64,000 nt of DNA from Alphaproteobacteria bacterium. GTDB lineage: Bacteria > Pseudomonadota > Alphaproteobacteria > Rhizobiales > Rhizobiaceae. The DNA is taken from contig JANSYK010000002.1 in assembly GCA_024742485.1 (NCBI GenBank), forward strand, positions 1,850,885 through 1,914,884. Direction: 5' to 3'. The notes under the pieces are model-generated. The model had not been told where the DNA came from, did no database searches, and saw nothing but the letters and a program-made list of their open reading frames with translations. Below, in pieces: positions 35,175 to 43,279 of this stretch. How positions within the stretch are numbered: the first letter of the stretch is position 1; every line of letters begins with the position of its first letter. The position numbers were made by a program, and so were the translations under genes.

Positions 35175-37684
35175 TATGGCAGCTTTTCTGAGTCTGCGAG
35201 AATTTGGCTGACGAGGCTGACAACATCTTCGCCGTCAACCCGCATGTCAGGTTTTTCAAAATCAAAGTACTCCGGTTCGACAACCCAATAGTGATGTCCG
35301 GCTGCCTGTGAGAGCCCATAAAAATGGCTTCTGCGGAAATTTCCGGTGGAATAATCCGCGCTGGAAATCGGCACGAATTCGATAACGTGGGTGCCCGGTG
35401 GGCAAAAGGCCATGTTGGACAGACCGGCACCATGCGGGCCGACGACAATTCTTGCTCTGGCAAACAGGGACAGATCACTATCCCAGTCTCCGTTGCTCCG
35501 AAATATGACTAACTCAAGTCCATACTGGTCGGCGAGGTCTCTGATGGGCGCCAGGAATCGCTCTTGATCTCTGACGGACCGATTGAATCCCTGGCGGTCT
35601 GCATAAATTATCAGCTCCCGGCTGTCCCTTTTCAGCAGGCCGAGGCGTTTTTGAACCGGTCGCAGCGCGTGCCGGGGATAGATGCTGGGCGCTCCGATGC
35701 TCGGCGAAAAATGTGGAAACAGGACATGATCGCAATGAACAACATGACGTTCATGGGCACTGATTGGCTTTTGCACGATGCGGTCCTGCAAACCCAGCTT
35801 GCCCCAGAGCCAGCGTGCGAAGGGTGCATCTCGATCATGACTTACGATTTTGACCCGCTCGAACCCGGGGGATTCGATCATATCTATGACCGAAGCCAGC
35901 GGCGCCAGGGCATCAAGGATAAAGTGTTGAAAGGCATTTCCCATCCAGCCGGAAACAAGAACCCCGGCCTCGATGTGCTCGATCGTTTCGGTCTCGTTGT
36001 AAATGGCGGGGTCATCACCTGCCCACCAGCGACCGAAGCAAAAATAGCGCTTCCGATCAAATACCACATTGTCACCGATATAGGCGTCCCTCAAATACAG
36101 GACGAATGTCGTGTTGATTTGGACGGGCGATGAAAATGGATCATGGGCGGCATCCACACCCCTTGCCGGATGAAGCGGAGAAAGTACGCGGCTTTTTACG
36201 ACGTCCTCGGTGTTCACCTCGGCAAGAGTATTAATCACCTGTTTGTATGGATCGCGAATGTGAGCCAGGTGAAAATCAAAGTCGAAGCTGGCCCCGTCAT
36301 TTGATCCGGTGTTCGACGATCTTGTGGCGCCAATAGCACGTGCGATATCTGTCGTTCTTGGCCCCGACAGCACCGGGCCCTGGGAATGATGATCTGGTTC
36401 AACGTCTCGAGGCAGCGCACTGGCACCCGGCGAGATTTGAGATGAGAAACGTTGTGGAGCTGTGCCTTCAAGATGGGAGGATGCCGCGTCTGCCGGTTCT
36501 TCAAGGATACGGTGTATCAGTGAGAGAACTTCAGTCGCATCGACCTGCATGCCGTAGTCATCAAAGTCGAATACCTCTGGTTCAACCACCCAGAAATGAT
36601 GGCCCGCAGCCTGAGAGAGACCATAAAATGGCGTCCACCTTGATGTCTCTGCGGTAAAGTCAGCCTCGGAAATCGGAACAAACTCGATGACATGGGTTCC
36701 GGGTGCGCAAAATGCGATATTGGCAAGCCCGGCGCCGTGCGGCCCCAATACGATTTTTGCCCGCCGGAACAGCGCCAGATCTTCGTCCCAGTTTCCCTTG
36801 CCGCCAAATATTCTCAACTCAAGACCATAACTGGCTGCGAGGGTTTCCAGTGGTTTCAGGAACATGTCCGGGTTTTCCACAGAACGGAACAGCCCGGATC
36901 GGTCCGCGTAGACAATCAAATCCTGCGTCTGGCCGTCCATAAGCCCCAACCGCTTTTGGATGGGTGCCAGCACACGGCGTGGATAAATACTCTTTGCCCC
37001 CATGCCGGGTGAGTAATGCGGAAACAGGAGCTGATCACAGTGAACGACATGTCGCTCCTGAGCGTTCAGTGGCTTTTCGATCACTCTTTCCGATAGTCCC
37101 AGTCTTTTCCAAAGCCAGCGCGCAAAGGCCGCATCCTTATTGTGGCTGATGATCTTTATGTGTTCGAAACCTGGCGTTTCCAGCAATTCAATAACAGCGG
37201 CAAGGGGTGGCAATGCATCCAAAATGAAAAGTTGAAACGCCGAGCCACCCCAGGCCGAGATAAGGACACCGGCTTCAATGTGCTCGATCGTTTCAGTTTG
37301 GCTGTAAAGCCCCGGGTCATCGCCTGCCCACCACCGGCCAAACGAAAAGTACCGCTCTTGATCGAACACCACATTGTCGCCCGCATAGGCGTTTTCCAGA
37401 TGCAGCAAAAAGGCCGTGTCGATCTGGACTGGAGGCGAAAACGGATCCTTTCCGGCAATCAACCCTCTTGCGGGGCGAAGAGGTGTGAGGAGGCGCTTCT
37501 TGATGAGATTTTGAGAGTCCACCTCGCCCAGGGTGTCTACGACCCGCTTGTTCGGATTTTTTACAACGGCAAGATGATGGTCGAGATCAAATCCACATTT
37601 TGAAGCGGAACCGGGCAACATCTCAGATTTGAGATTTCCGGCATCGCATTCGGAAAACCATGGATCCGACCTGCCACCCGTCAT
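35171..37684 (-). CDS. Two tandem GT61 glycosyltransferase domains in one polypeptide
   Basis: 837 residues made of two homologous copies, about 32-394 and 468-837, joined by a 70-residue low-complexity linker. Each has the GT61 (DUF563) signature: NVVFD.ERY...GRWWAGDDP near the start, ADR.G..RSV, then GPHGAGLANIAFC (314-326) and GPHGAGLSNMAFC, followed by THVIEFVPIS. GT61 includes plant xylan arabinosyl- and xylosyltransferases and animal EOGT, which puts GlcNAc on Ser/Thr. No membrane segment is visible. The duplication suggests two sequential sugar additions. Confidence 0.88.
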   Translation of the reverse strand: MTGGRSDPWFSECDAGNLKSEMLPGSASKCGFDLDHHLAVVKNPNKRVVDTLGEVDSQNLIKKRLLTPLRPARGLIAGKDPFSPPVQIDTAFLLHLENAYAGDNVVFDQERYFSFGRWWAGDDPGLYSQTETIEHIEAGVLISAWGGSAFQLFILDALPPLAAVIELLETPGFEHIKIISHNKDAAFARWLWKRLGLSERVIEKPLNAQERHVVHCDQLLFPHYSPGMGAKSIYPRRVLAPIQKRLGLMDGQTQDLIVYADRSGLFRSVENPDMFLKPLETLAASYGLELRIFGGKGNWDEDLALFRRAKIVLGPHGAGLANIAFCAPGTHVIEFVPISEADFTAETSRWTPFYGLSQAAGHHFWVVEPEVFDFDDYGMQVDATEVLSLIHRILEEPADAASSHLEGTAPQRFSSQISPGASALPRDVEPDHHSQGPVLSGPRTTDIARAIGATRSSNTGSNDGASFDFDFHLAHIRDPYKQVINTLAEVNTEDVVKSRVLSPLHPARGVDAAHDPFSSPVQINTTFVLYLRDAYIGDNVVFDRKRYFCFGRWWAGDDPAIYNETETIEHIEAGVLVSGWMGNAFQHFILDALAPLASVIDMIESPGFERVKIVSHDRDAPFARWLWGKLGLQDRIVQKPISAHERHVVHCDHVLFPHFSPSIGAPSIYPRHALRPVQKRLGLLKRDSRELIIYADRQGFNRSVRDQERFLAPIRDLADQYGLELVIFRSNGDWDSDLSLFARARIVVGPHGAGLSNMAFCPPGTHVIEFVPISSADYSTGNFRRSHFYGLSQAAGHHYWVVEPEYFDFEKPDMRVDGEDVVSLVSQILADSEKLPY

Positions 37685-37871
37685 TTCAAGGAACTGCCGT
37701 CTACTACTGCTACCATTGATCTCTCCCCCGGAAACCCAGTGCCGATTTCAGCTATTCCAGACCGCTGTATCATCCTGACAAGCGAAGTAGAAGGTCTCGA
37801 TCATCTCACTGTTTCCGGTCAGGAATTCCATGATTTCCAACGACGAATAGCTAAGAACTTGGATTCGAACC

Positions 37872-39089
37872 TCAAAATGCGGGGACCGGAGCGTCCGATA
37901 GAATCTTTTCAACAAGGCCAACAATCTCATCGGCGTCGACCCGCATGTCAGGCTGATCGAAATCGAAATTCTCCGGCTCGACAACCCAGTGCTGATGTCC
38001 GGCCGATTGGGCAAGACCGTAGAAATGAGTCACTTTGTAATAGGGCCTGGTTCGCGTGGCTCTGGATATTGGAACGAATTCAACAACATGTGTGCCGGGC
38101 GGAGAATAAACCATGTTGGCCAACCCAGCACCATGAGGCCCGATGATGACTTTGGCTCGTCGAAACAGAGAAAGATCTGCGTCCCAGTCCCCGACACTGT
38201 TAAAAATGACAAATTTCATACCACGGGACGCTACAAGAGATTTCAATCGCGGCAGAACCTTCTGTTGGTTCTCCACCGATCGTTTCAAACCAGTTCTGTC
38301 AGCATAGATCACCAGGTCTTGCTTGGAGTTGCCCGTTAGACCGAGACGCCTCTGGATTGGACGAAGAACGTTGCGCGGATATCTGCTCAGCACGTTGAAA
38401 CCGGGAGAAAAATGGGGAAACAGGACATGATCACAATGCACGATGTGTTGTTCAAACACGTTAGTCGGCTTTTCGACAATCCGATCCTGCAATCCCAACT
38501 TGCGCCAGAACCAACGTGCGTATTCAGCGCCTTCCCGATGGCTGACTATTTTCACATGCTCGAAGCCCGGAGCTTCCAATAGATCGATAACGGCAGAAAG
38601 GGGCGCCAGAGCATCCAGTATGAAATGTTGGAAATGAGCGCCGGCCCAGGCTGAAATGAGCACGCCGGTATCGATGTGTTCTATTGTCGTTGTCTGCCCA
38701 TAATGTGCTGGATTGTTACCGGCCCACCAGCGATCGAATGAGTAGTAACATTCTCGGTCAAACACCACGTTGTCGCCCATATAGGCATCGTGCAAATGCA
38801 ACAGGAAGACGCGGTCGAATTGTACGGGCGGAGAATACTTGTTTACTGCCGGATTGAGCCCGCGAGCCGGATGCAAGCGTGATGAAAATCCTTTTGAGAG
38901 ATATTTTTCCGGATCGACCTCTGACAGGTTTTTCACCACCCTTTTGTCTGGGGCTCGGATGCGAGCGAGGTGGCGGTCAAGACTGAAGGGTGCATCACCC
39001 ATCCCGGTCAATCTTTGTCGACCCATCAATTGTGAAACGTTCTCCGCATCCGCTAAGCCGAACCATGGACCTGTTTCCCGCTCAACCAT
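37872..39089 (-). CDS. GT61 glycosyltransferase, third copy of the tandem module
   Basis: 405 residues, homologous along its length to both halves of the upstream-numbered neighbour at 35171: FSLDRHLARIRAPDKRVVKNLSEVD, NVVFDRECYYSFDRWWAGNNP, ADRTGLKRSVEN and GPHGAGLANMVYSPPGTHVVEFVPIS. The 187-bp gap to the next gene is unlike the tight spacing elsewhere and may be a remnant of the duplication. The same class of donor sugar is likely, acceptor unknown. Confidence 0.88.
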   Translation of the reverse strand: MVERETGPWFGLADAENVSQLMGRQRLTGMGDAPFSLDRHLARIRAPDKRVVKNLSEVDPEKYLSKGFSSRLHPARGLNPAVNKYSPPVQFDRVFLLHLHDAYMGDNVVFDRECYYSFDRWWAGNNPAHYGQTTTIEHIDTGVLISAWAGAHFQHFILDALAPLSAVIDLLEAPGFEHVKIVSHREGAEYARWFWRKLGLQDRIVEKPTNVFEQHIVHCDHVLFPHFSPGFNVLSRYPRNVLRPIQRRLGLTGNSKQDLVIYADRTGLKRSVENQQKVLPRLKSLVASRGMKFVIFNSVGDWDADLSLFRRAKVIIGPHGAGLANMVYSPPGTHVVEFVPISRATRTRPYYKVTHFYGLAQSAGHQHWVVEPENFDFDQPDMRVDADEIVGLVEKILSDAPVPAF

Positions 39090-39145
39090 GCGATGCGACT
39101 TTCATCTGGGTAGTCAAAGACGGTCTTGAGTCAGGTTCGCCAAAT

Positions 39146-40042
39146 TCAGCGTATCCCATGAGAATATTCCAATTCTCGAAGAAGGCGAATGTCGGCTTCG
39201 TAAACGCGCTCAATGAACGACAACGAACTCTGATCAAGGTCATCGGGTTTAATCATATACCGCCGATATCCCAGGTCCTCTGCGCGAGCCCCGCGCGATC
39301 TGCTGACAGGAAGGGTGGGGCACTTTCCCATATTCAATCGCTCGAAAACGTTGCTCATCCCGTCCTGAATTCTCTCCACATGAAAAAACTGGTCGACGCG
39401 GACACCCGATAGTAGCCTTGCCTGGGGGAGCAAGTGGATGTCCCAGCAAGCACTGCCGAGTTCGCTCAAAAACCTTTTAAATCTTGCAGGCGTATCCTTC
39501 ATTGTAAAAAAATCGCGCCCGGATTGCCCCATCGAGGTTAACTCAAATCGATAAGAGACTTCTTGATAGGCGGACAAAAGGCGTGAAATTGGCTCCCGCA
39601 AAGCTGCAAATGTGTAGTACCGATTTCGGATCTCCGGACTTATGGTTGTGTATCTATGCTCGCGACTTTCATAGATGTCGCGTCTCAATTCTTCGCGCAG
39701 GGTGCTCGATGCATTTTTCGGAAGAAGCAAGCAGATGAACTCGAATCGGTCTGAAACAACGCAGACAACATCAAAGGGGTCAATGGCCCCGATTGCAGCA
39801 AGGATTTCAACGCAGTGGTCTACGTCCCGGCTGATTGATCCAACTTGAATCCCGTAATTTTCAGCAAGTTGTTTTGCGATGTCGCTTACAACATTCTTGC
39901 CATTGCAAAGCCTCAATATGTCTAGTGCGGATTGATTGAGTTCGATTGTGTCCGATAGCCCGTCTATAGACACCGCGATATTGCCACGGTTGCTCTCGAT
40001 CAGATGATATTCTCTTGCTCTAGGCCTGCTGTCCGGATCCAT
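39146..40042 (-). CDS. N-terminal PqqD domain fused to a sulfotransferase
   Basis: 298 residues from the ATG at 40042 (an ATG at 40078 would add 12). Residues about 12-92 are PqqD-like (IELNQSALDILRLCNGKNVVSDIAKQL). The rest is a Sulfotransfer_2-type enzyme: the PAPS 5'-phosphosulfate loop LPKNASSTLREEL (near 107-119), then FAALREPISRLLSAYQ as the 3'-phosphate region, and QFFHVERIQD. Animal relatives sulfate glycans such as HNK-1. A leader-guided sulfation of the glycopeptide is the likely role. This is the third PqqD fusion in the cluster. Confidence 0.82.
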   Translation of the reverse strand: MDPDSRPRAREYHLIESNRGNIAVSIDGLSDTIELNQSALDILRLCNGKNVVSDIAKQLAENYGIQVGSISRDVDHCVEILAAIGAIDPFDVVCVVSDRFEFICLLLPKNASSTLREELRRDIYESREHRYTTISPEIRNRYYTFAALREPISRLLSAYQEVSYRFELTSMGQSGRDFFTMKDTPARFKRFLSELGSACWDIHLLPQARLLSGVRVDQFFHVERIQDGMSNVFERLNMGKCPTLPVSRSRGARAEDLGYRRYMIKPDDLDQSSLSFIERVYEADIRLLRELEYSHGIR

Positions 40043-40167
40043 ATTGTCAGGTCGCTGGTTAGCGCAGAAATGTATCACGTTTCACATTACCGATATCTTC
40101 CAGATCTCATTTTCAGTCTATGTGTAAGTGAGGAACGCTGTGCGCCCAGAATTTCTTCCTCAAATTG

Positions 40168-41094
40168 TCAGCGCAAGGGCGTGTTAAGCCGCTGACCTGA
40201 CCCGGAGCTGTCTTTTGGGGCCAGGAACATCCACTCTCCTGCGAAACCTCGTCCCTCACTGAATACAAGCATCCTGTCATTATCGTTGAAATACTCCAGC
40301 TCTCGATACTTGCTGATTTGGATATCCGCCCGCTTCAAGAACTCGACATCAAAATACTGTGATGCCCGGTCCACCAATTTGGATTTTAGCTTCTCTCCAT
40401 CTTTGAGATATCGAGCGTGAATCTCAACGATAACATGCATATGTCGTATTTTTTGGAGGAGTTTGCCAGTGAGCAGCTGAAACTCACCCCCTTCAATATC
40501 GCAGAGTATCACTCCGGATGGATATTCGCTGATCGATGAAACTATAGACTTCAGATCAACTTCTCCAAAGATTGTTACCCTGTCAGCAATACCATTATTT
40601 GCAGCACTGTCCCTGAGGACATCTCTGCCTTTTTCCGACATTTCAAAACAGATTGCGTGCTCGAATAACCCGGCCTTTACTGCTCCAACAGCGAAATACC
40701 CGTCAGCCGATCCAATATCGACAAAAACAGAAGCAGGCGCCGCCAATTCAGCAATTTTTTCCTGGACGTGACGCTCATAGGTTCCCAGAATTTGACCACC
40801 AACATCAAGTTGCCCCCACCAGTTGTTTTCCGGCAAAGTCATACCTTTGAATGGCCCGTATGCGACTGTGTTATTATGGGTTGCCGCAAGGTACTCAGAC
40901 ATTTTCAGTCTTGCGGCATTGATTTCACCATCATGTGCCTGCGTGTTGGCAACAACCACTTCGCTCACGCCGATCTTCTTTCGCAACACATAAACCAGCC
41001 CGGTCAAGCCATAGGTTCTAAACACTGAATTCGCAGTTCTGATCTTTCTCACCAGGTGACCGAAAGAACCTTTTGTGTCTAGGTTTGATGCCAT
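40168..41094 (-). CDS. FkbM-like SAM-dependent methyltransferase
   Basis: 308 residues from the ATG at 41094; the frame is open to 41289 but the extra residues look non-coding. Motif I is SVFVDIGSADGYFAVGA, followed by CFEMSEKGRDVL and GVILCDIEGGEFQLL, typical of FkbM/methyltransferase-31-type enzymes that O-methylate sugars. It is the right-hand end of the modification cluster and mirrors the methyltransferase at the left end (20466). Confidence 0.75.
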   Translation of the reverse strand: MASNLDTKGSFGHLVRKIRTANSVFRTYGLTGLVYVLRKKIGVSEVVVANTQAHDGEINAARLKMSEYLAATHNNTVAYGPFKGMTLPENNWWGQLDVGGQILGTYERHVQEKIAELAAPASVFVDIGSADGYFAVGAVKAGLFEHAICFEMSEKGRDVLRDSAANNGIADRVTIFGEVDLKSIVSSISEYPSGVILCDIEGGEFQLLTGKLLQKIRHMHVIVEIHARYLKDGEKLKSKLVDRASQYFDVEFLKRADIQISKYRELEYFNDNDRMLVFSEGRGFAGEWMFLAPKDSSGSGQRLNTPLR

Positions 41095-41943
41095 GTTGGT
41101 CCGTCTATCTGATTGCTGGGCCAGCAGCAATTCGTGTTTTGCGTCCAAACAAAAGAGAAAAAATCTGGGAAGTAGTTCGGCCAGCCGCCATTCGTAAGGG
41201 GTTTGCGCCTGACAAGACGATATAATTTCGATGCACCTGTGACTAGGTGTTGGGTTGCAATTTACCGGTACGGCCGGGGCCGGCAACAATCACTCCATAT
41301 TGACAGCTCTCACGTGAACAGGACGCCGTCAGGTTCGCGCGCCCTTCAGTCGCAACCGAACGTGGCTCACGATCACAAAACGCGCCAAACTGTGCATCGG
41401 TTGCGGCTTTCAAAGCCGCGTGAATTATCGGCTATTGAACCCTCAGATGGCAGATTCCTACTGGTATCAGATATCCGGAATCGGGCCTCTGGAAACGGAT
41501 AATGATCTGGAATGAAGGTCAGTGCCATTACGGAAGAAAACCCACGCACCGGGTTGTGTCCAGCCGTCTCCTGATCCGAACGTGAGCAACACTCGATTAG
41601 CATCCTCTGCCAGCTGGTGGGAAGAAAAGAGAGACATTGCTGCTGTCGGAGCTAACTTCGGGACAGCCAGAGCAAGTGGCGGGAGATGCCGTAAAAAGAA
41701 CCTTTCGAATCTGTGATCTTTCCGCTTTTGAACTGGGAAGGGAACCGGGTTACGGCGGACTTGGCCAATAAACCAGGGCCCCGATTCACTGCTCACCATG
41801 ACATTGCGTGTTGGGCTGAAGCGGGTGATACTGATGATAGACAGCCGTTTTCGGTTTCTTGTTTCCCATGTGCACACGGAAAGAAGTGCGGAGAGCTATC
41901 CCCGAACCGACCGTACGAGTTTTTGTTGGTCTTCGGAAGGCGA
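41095..41943. other. 849-bp low-coding gap with decayed-looking sequence
   Basis: No gene is supported. Open frames of 113 codons (41713-42054, plus) and 136 codons (41467-41877, minus) overlap each other, have no recognisable domain and lack good starts. The minus-strand frame contains LAEDANRVLLTF...WVFFRNGTDLHS, which resembles a second decayed stretch at 43100-43250 (see repeats). The region probably holds the promoter of the gene at 41094 and remnants of a duplicated small gene. Confidence 0.5.
41433..41458 (-). repeat. 26-bp imperfect direct repeat, copy 1
   Basis: TATTGAACCCTCAGATGGCA plus GATTCC matches 43039-43064 at 24 of 26 positions. On the minus strand upstream of each copy lies a frame fragment with similar residues, so each repeat may mark the 3' end of a duplicated, decayed gene. 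Confidence 0.55.
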
Positions 41944-42708
41944 CTATCCGCGAAACCCGAGCCCCGTTGGACCGGAAGCGCTTTGATAGGTGTGAACTGG
42001 TTGGGCCTGCCGGCTGGCCAGCAATGCTGCCAGGGCGCCGGCACACCCAACTGAACCGACGATCATTTCGCCGCCATCCTCCGCGATGGTAATCAGGCCG
42101 GTCAGGCTATTGTTCAACGCTGTTTCGGCATCCAGGCCGTCCCATGCATTGAGCATATCGAAACCCATTCCCGTCACCACGAGACCACACAGGATCGCCA
42201 CAAAGAAGTAGCCATAACGATAGAATTCTCTGGGGCTTTTCAGGAAGCCAATGGCAAGAGCCGCCAGTGCAACGGTCCCAAGCATCGCCCAGACCGTCAG
42301 TTCTCCAAAATCCTGTGCGCGCAGTCCGAAGGCAGGATTGAAACCGAGTGTATTGACCGCGAATGCCCCACCTCGTTCGTGGATTTGGAACGAATCATCA
42401 GCAAAAACGAGCGCGAAGACAAGTGACAAACTTGCAAATAGTGCCACCCGGGTCCGATAGAACACGACCGCGAGCGAACCGCACATAAAGATCCATTTCA
42501 TGTAGTTGAAAATCTCACCGGCACTGAAATCTTCCGAAATGGTCCAGAACACAGGCATCTTGTCGAACCCCAGAAAGATGTCCGCCATGCCGAGCGCCAC
42601 GTAAATCCCGATCAAAAGCATATCGATTAGCAACAGCGCGATCAGCACCTTCCAGACCGTCGGTCCGCCGTTCTTCAATATCCCTATGGTTTCCTGCAGA
42701 ATTTTCAT
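41944..42708 (-). CDS. Hypothetical multi-pass membrane protein
   Basis: 254 residues from the ATG at 42708; the open frame to 42939 has no supported start. About six hydrophobic segments are visible (near 18-40, 60-80, 83-103, 130-150, 160-180, 215-235), with charged loops such as ADDSFQIHERGG and TIAEDGGEMIVG. No family is recognised. It lies between the two decayed repeat areas and next to polysaccharide genes. Confidence 0.6.
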   Translation of the reverse strand: MKILQETIGILKNGGPTVWKVLIALLLIDMLLIGIYVALGMADIFLGFDKMPVFWTISEDFSAGEIFNYMKWIFMCGSLAVVFYRTRVALFASLSLVFALVFADDSFQIHERGGAFAVNTLGFNPAFGLRAQDFGELTVWAMLGTVALAALAIGFLKSPREFYRYGYFFVAILCGLVVTGMGFDMLNAWDGLDAETALNNSLTGLITIAEDGGEMIVGSVGCAGALAALLASRQAQPVHTYQSASGPTGLGFRG

Positions 42709-43279
42709 GTTCGGATGTTCCGATTGCGGATGTGCGGCGATGCGGCGATAACCATCGGCATCAGCCGGGTGGATAGCACCGAAATCGCGACAAATGTGAT
42801 TGAGATGATCCCGCCTTGCAAGCGTCGGGGTCGGATATGTCGGAATATGGTGAACGCCGGCCCCTGTGGCGGAAGCCGTCGACGCGTCCGATGATGGACA
42901 CGGTCGCAACCTGTTCGCCGGCATCCACCCTCGGATCATTCCGCACGAAGGGAGAAGGTCCTGCTGGTCTCTTGGCCTGAGCAGCCTCGATGCATTCGGT
43001 CCGTTTGATGCCCGTCAACACGGCGCAAATTAACGGTTTATTGAACCCTCAAATGGCAGAATCCATCTGATTTGCTCATCGGTGACGGGCGTCAAGTTCC
43101 CGTGGTGATGCATTGGACCACTGCCTGCATGCCGTCGCGATTGCGGAACACAACTGTAATTGTTCCATGCGGCGGCACCATGGTCCGGACAATGACAGGT
43201 CTGTTGGCGTCATCTGCCAGCCGATGCAAACAAGAAATTGCTCCACTGGTGGATCAATAGACAGGACAACCAGCATACG
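42709..43279. other. 571-bp gap before the polysaccharide operon
   Basis: No gene is supported. The minus strand at 43090-43250 carries a short frame without an ATG reading LADDANRPVIVRTMVPPHG and VVFRNRDGM, similar to LAEDANR...WVFFRNGTDL in the other gap, and ends at a stop ahead of repeat copy 2. The rest has no feature that I can identify; the polysaccharide operon promoter should lie near its right end. Confidence 0.45.
43039..43064 (-). repeat. 26-bp imperfect direct repeat, copy 2
   Basis: Matches 41433-41458 at 24 of 26 positions, about 1.6 kb away and in the same orientation. The two copies enclose the unknown membrane-protein gene at 41944. Confidence 0.55.

Noticed and set aside
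41713..42054. 113-codon frame on the plus strand
   Set aside because: It overlaps a minus-strand frame and the end of the membrane-protein gene, with no domain and a poor start.
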